From Equus caballus (Eukaryota; Chordata; Mammalia; Perissodactyla; Equidae): a stretch of DNA of 64,000 nt. The stretch spans positions 21,080,001 to 21,144,000 of the forward strand of contig NC_091693.1 in NCBI RefSeq assembly GCF_041296265.1, read 5' to 3'. This document shows positions 25,601-37,954 of the stretch, in pieces. A program made the position numbers and the translations under genes. Numbering within the stretch: the first letter of the stretch is position 1; each line of letters starts with the position of its first letter. Below the pieces are notes generated by a model that made no database searches, had not been told where the DNA came from, and saw only the letters and a list, made by a program, of their open reading frames with translations.

Positions 25601-26169
25601 AAATAACCTGTATCAACTATTATTTTAATGATTGTAGACTCAATTCCTTATATTTCAAGTGAGGGTGCAAAGTCTCTCTCTGTTAGGAATGCTGACAGAA
25701 CAGTTATCTCAATAATCCTGTATTTGAAAGATTTTACTAATCAACGGTGGCAAATGTACTTGTGTTACAGGTGTCAAGAATTTCCACGATGCATACGACA
25801 CAGAGTGAGATGCAAAACCACATGAACTGAACCTAAATTTTTAATTGTAGCTGTATGTTCCGCTCATGTTTTCTTGAAATATCGTGACTTGTGAGCCACA
25901 CATAACTGTGAGAAGATGCTTTACATGATAGGAAATGCTAATCTGTATTATGAGGATCTAAAATAATTCACTCCTGTCCACACGTCACTCAACGACACTA
26001 TTCAGGGAAAAGGAATTTCCACGGCACTGACTTGCAACATGTGTTCTCCCTTTTGGTTTACTTGAAAAGGCTACATGTTTTTCCTTTTGGAGATGCCATT
26101 GTAACTTCATGAATCAGCATACAAGAAGCAAAAAAAAGAACCTCCCATACTCATATTTTCAAAAATACC
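25600..26169. other. AT-rich spacer, nothing recognised
   Basis: No gene or identifiable repeat is seen between the L1 cluster and the CD33 flank. Confidence 0.45.
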
Positions 26170-26861
26170 CAACTTGCTACCAGGACACATGGCCAACTCA
26201 CCAGTGACTGCAGCTTTGAAGCCTGACAGGACTGGGCATTTGAGGAGGAAGTGACTCCACTGGGTGGGAGCATCTCACAGGCTTGCAGCAGGTCAATTGT
26301 ATCCCTTCTTGTCTCTAGCATCCCCAACACGGAGATACTCAGGAAGTATTTGGAGAATGAATGAATGAATGAATGAATGGTTGGCTGCTGCCTTCATATC
26401 ACCTAGGACGCCATCTCTTCTTCTGCCTCAGATGCTTGCACAGACCCTAAAGAATCTTACACATGGCGGAATCAGCTCCCTGGTGTAGACAACAGGGCTC
26501 AGAGAAGCACCTCAGATGAGAGGCCCTTAGAGACTCACCATGTCCCACTGCTCAGATGTCCTCAGAGGTCCTGGTCCAGGCTCCAGTGCAAGAGGGAATC
26601 CCTGATATGGGGACAGAACACTTGGTCAGCTCCTTGTCTGCTCCCCTCTGGGTGTGTCTCAGGGTCTCTGGGCTGTGTGGTGTCCTCAAGCTCTGTGCAG
26701 AGAGGGAACGAGCTCCAGGCTGCAGTTCCTCTTCTGTGAAACGCTGACCTCAAGTGCTCCTCCCAAGCTTCCTGTGGGTCTCCCTGCAGCCTCCCCTCCC
26801 ACTCCTCTTCCCCTTCTCTTTTCAGTCACAGGACAGACGTCCAGATTCCTCCATCTGAGAG
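26170..26861 (+). promoter_or_regulatory. CD33 pseudogene 5' flank (duplicated)
   Basis: Paralogue of 3490-4190, with a GAAT/AATG tetranucleotide run at 26355-26382. The pyrimidine-rich 26780-26825 just before the ATG is typical of TATA-less Siglec promoters. No specific factor site is claimed. Confidence 0.5.
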
Positions 26862-27045
26862 ATGCTGCTGCTGCTGTCCCTGCTGTGGGCAGGTGAGTGG
26901 GCCAAGAGGAGAGGAGGTTGGCAGAGCAGGGGCTGTGTCTGACCATCATTTCCCACCAGGGACCCTGGCACAGGATGACAGATACCAGTTGGAAGTGCAG
27001 GAATCCGTGACGGTGCAGGAGGGCCTGTGTGTCTCTGTGCCCTGA

Positions 27046-27474
<429 letters not shown>

Positions 27475-28339
27475 TGAGGCTACGTCAAGGCCAAATCTTA
27501 GACACTCCCTCCTGATTCCTCTCTCTCTCATCATCACCAGCCCTGACCCACACACCTGACATCCTCATCTCGGGGACCCTGGAGTCTGGCCACCCCAAGA
27601 ACCTGACGTGCTTTGTACCCTGGGCCTGTGAGGGGTACGCCCCCCATCTTCTCCTGGACAACAGCAGCCCTCACCTCCCTGGGCCCCAGGACACAACTCT
27701 CCTCAGTGCTCACCCTCACCCCCCGGCCCCAGGACCATGGCACCAACCTCACATGTCAAGTGAAGTTCCCTGCAGCTGGTGTGACTGTGGAAAGGACCAT
27801 CCAGCTCAACATCACCTGTGAGTGCTGGGCCAGGATGCCCGGGTCCCTGAGGGGGTGAGGAGGATGGCCAGGCTGAGGACGCTTGATGCTTTTGCCCTGG
27901 CGTCCTGTCTGAGTAGGGGACCTAGAAGGGCACAAGCCCTGTCCCTCCAGTGATTCCATGTGTCCTGGGGGTGGGGAGATACCTATATTTTTCTCACCAC
28001 AGCCGCCCCACTGAAGGGGGAAACCTCTTATTGTCCCAAGTCTTACAGAGAACCCAGAAATCGGCGTTTGCCTAGGGGATGGCACAGGTAGGGAGGAGTC
28101 CCCACCCACGGCGCATTGATCAGGGTGGGGTCTCTCCCAGGTCGGGTCAGAGCTGGACTTTCAGAGGTCAGATGGTGGGGCTGGGGAGGAGTGGCCGCAG
28201 TTAGACATGAGAAGCCCCCATCCAGCCACATCCCCCTAGATCCTCCAACTCTCGTTTTGCTTGGATGACCCACAACCTCCTCCATGGCCATCCTTAACAT
28301 GCTCTTTATCTTCCTCCAGTCATTGAAAGTCTTGGGGGG

Positions 28340-28640
28340 AACTTTTTAGTAGGCTTTATTTTTTAGAGTAGTTTTAGGTTCTCAGCAAAATTGAACAGAA
28401 GTTAGAGAGATTTCTCCTATACCCGCTGCACTTTCCCACACACGCAACATCCCCCCCAGAGGGTACAATTGCTACAAACCATGAATCTTCATTGTCAAGT
28501 CACTATCACCCAAAGTTTGTAGTTGACATAAGGGGTCACTCTTGGTGTTGTACATGCCAAGGGTTTGGACAAATGTACAATGATATTTATCCATCATTAT
28601 GGTATAGTACGGAATAATTTAATTTCCCTCCAAATCTCTT
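28340..28640 (-). mobile_element. L1 3' relic in CD33 intron
   Basis: Antisense pattern TTTAGGTTCTCAGCAAAATT, AGTTGACATAAGGGGTCACT and TTGGACAAATGTACAATGA. Confidence 0.6.
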
Positions 28641-29979
28641 TGGGTCCTTTTTTGACTGTCAATCTTCCAACCTCACCCTCACCTCTCTCTGGAGCCTGGC
28701 TCCCCCCACTGCTCTATTCCCATGGATAATGGTATCTGGTCCCCTCACTGGACAGTGAGTCCTGTTGGGGCTTTCTCAGCAGCACCCACCAAACTGTTGG
28801 CAGGTGAAGCCCAGAGACACATCCCTCACCCTCGGTGTTGGGTTCCCAGGAGGCATGGCCAGGCAGGGCCAGCAGAGCTGTCTGTGTCTGATCTGAAGGT
28901 TTGAGAAATCCCAGCTTCCTCCACCTTCTGAAGACATGAAACATCGCCTTTGATGGGGCCCATGGAGGACAGGAGAAGAGATCCAGACACCCTCCCTGGA
29001 ATGAGGGAAGGACAAAGCCTTTCAGGATCCCATAGGACTCTGCATTTTTTTTCGCTCTCTGGATGCCCCCAGTGCCCAGAGACACACTCTCCTGCTGTAG
29101 CCAGGTCACGGGGCTGTTGCAGAGAGACCCTGGGTGAAGAAAGACCTGGGTCCTAGATAGAGATGGAGTTTGCTGGACATGCCTGTTGGAGATAGACATT
29201 GTCACATGGACCATGTTGTTCTGGAGAAGGCTGAGGTCCTATGATGGGTGGGAGAAGCTAGGGTCTGAACCATGGATGGGAGGGAATGTGTGCCCTTATC
29301 TCCCTGCTGCAGATGCAAGGATTCATATCAGTTCACCAAGATTGGAATTCACTCCAAGTCTCTTTTGTCTGCAGGGGAACCTGGGACCATGACTGGTGTG
29401 ATTCAGGGAGCCATTGGGGGAGCTGGTGTCACTGTTTTTCTCTTTCTCTGCCTTGGCCTCATCTTCTTCATGTGAGCTTGGTTGGCTTTGGGCCAAGAGA
29501 GAGAGAAGAGGGACCTGGAGGTGTTGTGGTGACCCAGAGGAAGGGTGGGGTGTATGGTGGTGGTGAGAATTCAGCTGGTAGCCCCTGGGCCAAGCATGAA
29601 TGTGTTCCCAGCCCTGGTTCCAGATGTCCAGGAGCACGGGAGGAGACCTTGTTACAAAGTCTTGTTATGAAGGTTCCTGGGCTTATACCACCCTCATCCT
29701 GCCTTAGTCCCTCACTCCAGCCTCAAAAGAGTGACCTGTGTCAAAGATCCTGGTGTCTCCCATCAGAGTGAAGACCTGCAGGAAAAAAGCAGCCAGGACA
29801 GCAGTGTACGTGAATGACATCCACCCTGCCGTTGGACGAGCTTCCCTGGTGAGTGACATGGGCATCCTAGCACTCAGTCTGCTGGACGCACCTCCCCAGG
29901 GTGGCTGACAGTCATGCTCCATTAGACATTTCCAGAAATACGCTCATCACTTTAATACTTATTTGAAAATGTAGGTGTT

Positions 29980-30197
29980 ATTATTATAGTCATGCACTAT
30001 ACAACGTTTCAGTCAAAAATGAACCACATACACAACAGTGGTCCCATAAGATTAGTACCACACAGCCTATGTGTGTAGTAGGCTATACCACCCAGATTTC
30101 TGTAAGTATACTGTATGACGTTCACACAATGATGAAATCACTTAAAGAGGCATTTCTTTGGCTGTATCTAATCGTTAAGCAATGTATGACTGTATTC
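29980..30197. mobile_element. Tigger-type MITE in CD33 last intron
   Basis: The ends ATAGTCATGCACTATACAACG and CGTTAAGCAATGTATGACTG form imperfect terminal inverted repeats flanked by TA. The interior has GTGGTCCCATAAGATTAGTA and GTAGTAGGCTATACCA. Confidence 0.6.
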
Positions 30198-31784
30198 AGC
30201 TATGTGAGGCCAACAGATTGAGAGACAGTCATTACTCGCAGTTCCCAAGAGGAGGGGGAAATGCCACACCACACAGAGCCAGTTGAGGAACCAGTTTATT
30301 GTGTTTTCCATGGGAAAGGCAAGGTGAGGCAAGGTAAGCAGGCTTAGGACTGGCTAGTTTGAATAATTTCAGCTGGCTCTTGGGAGAGGCTGTCTCCAGT
30401 TCTTTGGTACCTGGTCCTGCGGTGACTAGAGTGGGAACATAGTCTGGAGTGTAAGAGCTTGATACAGGAAGTGGTTTGGGTGTGAGCGTTGCACTGGTTC
30501 ACTTGAAATATGAAAGGGAAGATTGCAGGTAAGTCTTTTACTATCTGTAGAAATTCACTAGCTCTGGCAGGGACAATTCCAAGATTCAAAGGCCCCAGAT
30601 GTCAAAACATCAAGAACACATGGTTAATACATGCTCTGATATACTTCTCCTGCTGGACTATCCACCTACGTGATGCTCATATCCCTGACACCCAAAGAGA
30701 CACCTGCCTTGTCCCACCCCAGTCCTCCATCACCTCCCCCTGCACCCATAAGCTGCAATGCTTGTCTGTGCTTCTTCTAAATACAGCTTAATACAACCCC
30801 TCCCTTGGACTGAGCTCCCCTCTTAGTCCTTATCCTGCTGCAGTCGTCCCATCTCTCCTCCCCAGCAGATTAGCACTACTTCCATCATGAAATGCACTGC
30901 TCCTCCACACTTCCAAAAGATGAGCATCCAAGGAACTTAGTCTGGCATTTGGGGCAGGAAAACCAGAGTGCTCTTCAGTGCTTTGCTCCTCCCACACTGA
31001 CCTGCTTGCTCACCTCAAGCAGAGTAAGCTTCCTGCATCTCAGAATCATTGCTCGCTGTCCCCTCTTCCTCACATGCCTTTATCAGCCTGTCCTACTCCT
31101 GCTCATCTGTTGAGCTCCGAATTTCATTTATTTATTTAACCCTGACCAATGTGGACCCTGCTATGAGGGTATTGAGTACATGGTCAGCAATCACCCAAGT
31201 ATTCATCTACTCCATCAGCAACTATCTCCTGCTTGTTGATTGTTCTGAGGGCTTGGGTAATACCTGTATTTTGAAAAATATGTATGTTGCAAATGTAAAA
31301 TGCCCCTACTTTCAAGGAATTCCATTTATTGGTGAGGGGGGTGATAATAATGAACAAATAAGTAGTGAAAATATGCAGGAAATAAGTGCTCTATAGGGAA
31401 ATGAAATGGAACGATGGGGATAGATGGTTCTAGGGGCTGGAGTCTCTGAGAAAACACCTTCAGGAAGTGAAGGAGTGTTGTGTGAGCCCTGAGAGAGGAT
31501 CGCTGAGGGCTCTAAACAGATGGAACAGCAAGTGTGATGGTTGTGAGGTTGGGGCATCTCTTATACCCTGGAGAAAAAGCAAGAAGACAGTGTTCCTAAA
31601 GCAGAGTTACGTGGAGGTGTGGAGTGGGTAACAGTGGGAAGGAATGAGGATGGGGAGGTATGGAGGCTGCATTTATCCCAGAGTCCTGCAGTTCAGCATC
31701 ATTGCTTGTGTATTTTGAAAAGATGACAACTTCTGTGTGTGGCTCCTTTACAACTCACACAGGACACTTCAGTCCTGACAATTC

Positions 31785-32530
31785 TGGCATCAGGCATTTG
31801 GTGTTTTCCCCACACCAAGCAATTTTTTGTGACACCAGCTTGGCCTTCTACAACTTAGCTCAGTTCTGACACTATCTATCTGGACATAGCATCAAACCCC
31901 ACAGGTTAAGTGTTCAGTCCCACAAGACTGCTCCCCCCCCCCCACCACTGCAGACACCAATCTCAAGTTAAAGTTGTCACCAGTGCTTCTGATCAACTGG
32001 CTACAAATCAGAGTGTCCCATGACTCCCTCCTCAGGTTCAATTTATTTGCTAGAGTGGCTCACAGAATTCAGGAAAACAGTTTGCTTACTGTATATCAGC
32101 TTATTATAAAAATGTGTGATACAGGATACAGTTGAACATGCAAATGAAGAGATGCATAGGGCAAGGTAGGTCGGAAGGAGGGAGCTTCCATGTCCTCTCC
32201 AGGAGTGCCGCTCTCCCAGCACCTCCTTGTGAGTCCAACCTGGAAAATCCTTGAACCTAATACAATTTGGATTTTCAAGGAGGCTTCATCACGTAGGCAC
32301 GATCAAGTATTAACTCCATTTCCAGCCTGTTTGTGCTTCTTGGAGGAGAGGGGATGGGGCTGAAAGTTCCAAGCTTCTAATCATAGCTTAGTCTTTCTTG
32401 TGACAAGCCATTATCCAGGAGCCATCCAGAGTTGCCTCATTAGCACAAAGGCACTACCATCACTCAGGAAATTCTGAGGGAATTAGGAGTTTTATGTCAG
32501 GAACCAGGATGAAAGATCAAACATTAAAAC
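31785..32530 (+). mobile_element. Ancient LTR-like fossil
   Basis: Dispersed LTR pattern with ACACTATCTATCTGGACATA, GTTGTCACCAGTGCTTCTGA, TTGCTAGAGTGGCTCACAG, GGAGGCTTCATCACGTAGGC and CACTCAGGAAATTC in order. Family not assigned with certainty (ERVL-related suspected). Confidence 0.5.
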
Positions 32531-32544
32531 AGGAACTGGGGCAA

Positions 32545-32895
32545 ATCTATATATCTATATCTATATCTATATATGCATCTATATCTATACTAGGTAAATG
32601 TCTTAGAAGTCATAGATGTAAATAGATGCAATAGTTGTCCCTAGATGTCAAAGTTGCCTCTATTGATGTCATATATGTCCATAGATATCTGTAAATGTTA
32701 ATGATGAGTCCAAGGGCGTTCATAGATGTCACAGATATTCGTAGATGTTATAGATGTCCATAGCTGTCAAAAATGCCTCCACAGATGTCCATAGACATCA
32801 TAGATATCAAAGAGGACTCCACGGATGTGCATAGGTGTCTAGGTGGCCATAGATGTCTTAGACGTCCATAAATATCCAAAGATACCAAATGCACT
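32545..32895. repeat. Degenerate tandem repeat of ATAGATGTC-type units
   Basis: 32545-32590 is a TATATC microsatellite. 32600-32890 then repeats variants of CATAGATGTC / TCCATAGATGTC, often spaced by 12 or about 24 nt (for example 32661, 32715, 32741, 32782, 32830). It is highly diverged. It lies in the CD33 pseudogene last intron. Confidence 0.7.
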
Positions 32896-32899
32896 TCCA

Positions 32900-34350
32900 C
32901 CGTGGTTGCCTTAAGCAACTTAAGGAATTGAATTACCAATTCCTGAAATTGACAACTCTACAAGAAAAGCACATTTTCAAGAGATGATCAAACCTTATTT
33001 TCATTACTATAAGGTGGAGGTGCTCTAAGATGTCCAAGTGAAAGTGACAAGTGTATTACCAAAGTTTGGAGCTCGGGATAGAGGTCCAGGTGAGAGACAC
33101 AGAGGTTTAGGAGTCCTCCACACCAAGGTCTCATAGTGGAAGAAGCCACAAAGAAGAGAAGGGGTCCATGGACACACCCCTGGAATCCTCCAGCATTTAG
33201 AGTCAGGGGGATAAGGTGGAAACAGCAAGAAGATCACTGATAAAAAAATAAATGCCAAGGAGGGTGTACCGTTGGATGCTGGTGGCAAGGGAGAGATGGA
33301 GCTTCAAGAAGGAGAAAGCACTCATTAGTTTCAAATGCTACTAAATCCAGTAGGATAGGGTTTGAGAAGTGACCATTTAAATTTTGCTAAGTTGTATCAA
33401 GTTTATCTTGGCAAAGCAGACCTGGTAGCCTTGTGGAGGCAGATATCTTGATTGGAGTGAGTTCAAGAGAGGATTGAAGGAGAGGAAGTGGAAAGACTCT
33501 TTTGAGAAATATTGCGGTAGATCTAGAGCTGAGAAATGAATCCACAGCGAAAATGGTTATACTCCTAAATCCCTTCAACTTCCTGTGTGAGAGCACTGTG
33601 TTTTGTTTTGGTGAGTTGACTCTTGATGGGTTTCTGGATGAGGATTTTCAACCCTGACTCGCTTCTCCAGAGACCAGAGAGGGGCTGGAAATGCATTTAA
33701 TAATTGATCATGCCTCCATAAAATTTCCAAGGATGGAGTTCAGGAAGCTCCTAAGTTGGTGAACACGTGGAGGTGCTCTGAGAGTCTCACTCCTGGAGAG
33801 CACTTGGAAGCTCCATATCCCTTCCTACCCAGCTCCAAGTAGATAGTGTCAGAATTGAATTCAATTGTAGGACACCCAGGTGGCATCACACAGAATTGCT
33901 GGTTGTGCCGAAAAAAACCCCCACACATCTGGTATCAGAAGAGTTGTGAGTGTGATAGTATTGCGAGGCTAAAGGAGAGACACAGAAGAGGAGAAGTGGT
34001 TTTCATAAACAGCTTCCTGTGCATCCAGTGCACATAGGAGACCTGAGAGAGACCAGGATCTATAGTCATGTGACCTTGGGTAGCACCTAACCTCTCTGAG
34101 ACTTAGCTTCTGTCTCTGTAAAATAATAGTATTTTCCACATGGGTCTGGGTGAGTGTCCAGAAGAATTGGAAAGCAACCAATAAGTACTTTATTTGTGGG
34201 ATAATGGAGTAAGTGGAATCTTAAGAAATTTTTGATAAAAGAATGGAAGAATGAATGTGTTCTGTCAGAATCGAATTCACTTCATGGACCCTCTCTGCCT
34301 TCTCCCTGGCCACCACCCCACTACTGTGCTCTGATCCCCTTCTTTGCTCT
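32900..34350. other. CD33 last intron, remainder
   Basis: 34055-34190 is MIR-like (TCATGTGACCTTGGGTAGCA, CTGTAAAATAATAG). No exon is seen before the acceptor at 34356. Confidence 0.45.
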
Positions 34351-34724
34351 CCACAGAGTCACCAATGTGAGTCCAAGTTAGACAGAGCCACTGACTCGAC
34401 CACCTCTGTGGGGACCTCCTCTCCCTTGGGGATGGAGCCAGAGCTACATTATGCCTCCTTCAGCTTTCACAGGATAAATCCTCAGGAGGGCACCTAGAGG
34501 ACCCATTGAGCAGTCAACGGGAGCATCAGTCTCAGCCAGAGCATCCACATCCCCTACAGGAAGGGGGCCCAAAGGATGAACACTGGAGACTTTCCATCCC
34601 CATAGGCAATGAACTTATAAACTATTATTTGTGAGTTTCCTGCTATACTGGAACTATATTAGGCTTTTCAATCAGAAAGATGAGGGATCAAATACATGGC
34701 CTTTTATTTATTAAGAATATAACA

Positions 34725-34830
34725 TCATGCAAGCCACCTTACCCTTCCATGTCTCAGTTTCCTGCCTTGTGAAATGGACGTAAGAAGTCCTACCTCACAG
34801 GTTTGCCATGAGGATTAAATGAAAATACAT
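34725..34830 (+). mobile_element. MIR SINE
   Basis: TCTCAGTTTCCTGCCTTGTG, GAAATGGACGTAAGA and GCCATGAGGATTAAATGAAA are standard MIR landmarks. Confidence 0.65.
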
Positions 34831-35216
34831 ATGGAAAACATCCAGCAGAAGTTCTGTTACATTGTAAGAGTTTTGCGCATCCTGGCTCCTTCTCCCTTGG
34901 ACAGAAAGGCCTTAGTGACATTTCTCCCAGAGGCCGGGTGTGCTCTGTCCCAGACACCACGTCAGCCACATGTCAGTTCTCTCTCTACTCAAAGCCCTCC
35001 CGTGGATCTTGCCCTGTCTTGACCTCCAGAGCCACCCCTCTCCACTTCTGAATCTTTCCTCTCCATCCTGCCTACCTAGTACTAGTCCTGGTTAGGCAAA
35101 ATCAGATATTAACATTCAGAAAGTTTCCTAAAACTCGGGGATGACCGTATTCAAAATACTTCTCTATCTCCTTAACTCAAAAGAATAATTTACAAGCTTC
35201 TGAACTTAACATTCCT

Positions 35217-35428
35217 TGTCAGTGTCAGGGAACTTCTTTTTGAAAAGGGCCAGATAGAAAATATTTTTGGCTTTGCAAACTGTATGGTCTTTGATGCAAC
35301 TATTCAACTCCATGATTGGAGCACAAAAGCAGCCATAGACAATGTGCAAGTGAATTAACGTGGCTGTGTTCCAACAAAATTTTATTTGCAAAAGCAGGCA
35401 GCCCTTGGACTATGATTTTCTAACCTCT
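35217..35428. mobile_element. hAT-Charlie-type MITE
   Basis: Same family as 57060-57300: GGGCCAGATAGAAAATATTT, AAAAGCAGCCATAGACAATG and GTGTTCCAACAAAATTTTAT. Ends are degenerate. Confidence 0.6.
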
Positions 35429-35675
35429 TCTAGGTTGTCCTTAATTTCACCCTGTCTTCTCCATTGCCATTTCCTAACCCATCAATATCTCAAGACATTC
35501 TCTACATGCCCCCTAGCTTATTCTTTCCTCACTGACTTTGTGTATCCACCTCGCTCCTCCAGGAAGGCCCACATGTCATCACTTGGCTGACACCTTCTTG
35601 TCCTTCAAAATGAGCTCAGGTGGAAGATGGAGGGAAGCAGAAGCTCATAATCTTCCTCCTAAAAAAGCATCATGT

Positions 35676-35932
35676 TGGGGCTGGCCCCACGGCATAGTGG
35701 TTAAGAGCACGTGCTCCACTTTCGTGGCATGGGCTTCACAGGTTCAGACCCCAGGCACAGACTTACACTGCTCACCAAGCCATGCTGTGGTGATGACCCA
35801 CATACAAAATAGAGGAAGATGAGCACAGGTGTCAGCTCAGAGCCACTCTCCCTCAAGCAAAAAGAGGGAGATTGGCAATAGGTGTTAGCTCAGGGCCAAT
35901 CTTCCTCATCAAAACAAACAAACAAACAAACA
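35676..35932 (+). mobile_element. ERE tRNA-derived SINE
   Basis: Head GGGGCTGGCCCCACGGCATA then GTGGTTAAGAGCACGTGCTC, B-box-like GGTTCAGACCCC, body ATAGAGGAAGATGAGCAC and AGCTCAGGGCCAATCTTCC, and a tail of CAAA repeats. Confidence 0.88.
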
Positions 35933-35999
35933 TAATATTGTTATTTTAGTAAAAATCAGTTTAAACAAAAAGAGCCCAAGATTTGCCAGCAGCACCCAA

Positions 36000-36799
36000 C
36001 ACATCAAAGAGACAAAGCGTTGTGCCATAAGTTAAAAAAATTACCCTTAGATAAACAAGTGGAAGATTCTGATGTAGCGTAAAAAATGCTGATACCTAAC
36101 ACCCCTTCACCCTGCCCTACATCCAGAAGTGAAAGTTGAGTCAGATCTGTTTATGATAATGTCGGTGTGGGTCATATGGATCAACCTGTCTGTTGAAAAC
36201 TTTAAAAATGGATGGTTAGACTTACAATCCAGACAAGATGGCGTTGACGCATTGTTCCCTGTGTCTCCTCTCTATCCACAACTATAAACCCTGTAAATGG
36301 TGCAAGAGACAACCAAAAGAGAATTCTGGAAGGTGATAAGAAGAAGGCAAAATGGTTTTGGACCCCAGGAAAGGAGGAACAATACAGAGGCAGGACATCT
36401 CTGTCCCCTACCTTACAGAGTAAGGGCACTCAGGCTCACCATTTCCCAAATCCTGACCAAGAAACACAAGGTAGTCAAGTAGACTCATTCCTCTCCTGGA
36501 TGGAAGGGGTGCCCCTCTGACAATATCAGGCGAGTCCAACACCACTGGCGAGGGGGATCTCTTGGAGCCAGAAATAAGTTTCCAGGAATTGCTTAACTTC
36601 CCCGTCAGGCCTGAGACTATCCTCTCATGAACAGAGGCACTGGGGCAGGTGGACAGAATGGGAGAAAGGGATCCAGGCGTAGTGTCTGATATTCCTGACC
36701 CTGATACTCAGTTTTCTCCTTTGTCCAATGCAAAGACTAGCCTTCTCACTTTCATAGTAGAATTGTTTTGTCTTATTTTTTAGTGAGGTTGGCATGATG
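36000..36799. other. Spacer with possible L1 5' relic
   Basis: 36215-36480 (CAGACAAGATGGCGTTGACG, ACAACTATAAACCCTGTAAA, CAACCAAAAGAGAATTCTGG) resembles a mammalian L1 5' region. The rest is unrecognised. Confidence 0.4.
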
Positions 36800-37876
36800 C
36801 AAGCTACTTAAAGGAGCAGTACAGAGACCAGTGAACAGAGAACCTTTGCAAGAACATCCCGTTGCTCTGTGGCTCAGCCAGGTGGATTGGACAGACATTA
36901 TCCACAGGAGCGACAATGCCTGAAATTGAAGAGGCTATGTGGTAGAAGGAGCAGAGAGAGGAGAGCAGCACCACCAACTCCTGATTGTCTGCTCCCCCCA
37001 CCCCGGCTCCATTCATCCCCACCTCTTTTCCCTCCTGACCCCAAACTGGGTTCAGGAGCTTCTGCTCAGGCTCCTCTGCAGAGATGGGAGGTACCCAAGC
37101 TTCAATCCAGACCCTATTTCAGCACCACAAACAGCACCAGCTCCCCAGTCTGGGTCTCCCCAGGGCCCAGAGTGCATGGAGCCCCCAGAGGGGCCAACCA
37201 CTTACCAGCCCCCAGTGCAGAGTGGGAGGAGCCTGGGAAAGGGTCTGGTGACATCCAAGGTCAATGATGCTGGTCAGGGATGTCCAGGACCTTCCAGGGT
37301 GTGCCACCATCTTCAGACTAATGTTCTGCATCCACCTTCAGGTGATAACAAGGGATTGAGTGGTCCTATGAGTTGAGGACGGTTTAGCCAGGAGTTTCCC
37401 TAGTAATTAAATGGAATAACATAGTAATTCTCTGGGCATTACTGATAAGAAAGCATTAATCACACAAAGAAGGGGGTCCTTATGGCATTTTACATCCGTT
37501 GTGAGACCTTGGGAGAAAAGAAAACTTTCCTTTTAACTTTGTATCGGTCCCCTCACCCAACCTGAGCCCCGCCCATCCCTGCAGGGATGATTTTTGTCTT
37601 TCTCCATCTGAGCTGATTTTCAATTTCATTCTGCAACAGGTTTTTCCTCTTTGTATGTTTTCTGACATTTCTGTCGGGGGCCTTCTGGTCTCTTAGGAGG
37701 TGGTCTCAACCCCTCCAGGGCTCCCACCCTAACTCTGCCCAGGCACTTCCTGCAGTTACTAGCCCAGGATGTCCTGAATCCCAGAGTCAGGAAGCAGCAG
37801 GAAGTCTGGCTCTGATAGGGATGGAAACAGGAACTTCATGCCCTCTCAACATTCCCCTATAAGTTCCCCTCTGTTG

Positions 37877-37954
37877 GTCTTTATCCTGCTCAGGAGTGCC
37901 CCCTGGGTTTGGCTTCTTCCTCCCCTATGACCTCTCCATGATCTACTATGTCAG
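37877..37954 (+). pseudogene. Degenerate arginine-TM exon core, copy B
   Basis: Paralogue of 1110-1188 within block B, aligning with 47832-47908. It is 78 nt against 77 and so shifted in frame. It keeps a GT after CAG (CAGGTGATC), but the upstream acceptor AG is missing. The copy is decayed. Confidence 0.58.

Noticed and set aside
32545-32590. CRISPR-like spacing in the TATATC and ATAGATGTC repeats
   Set aside because: Eukaryotic simple and tandem repeat; units are diverged and spacing irregular.
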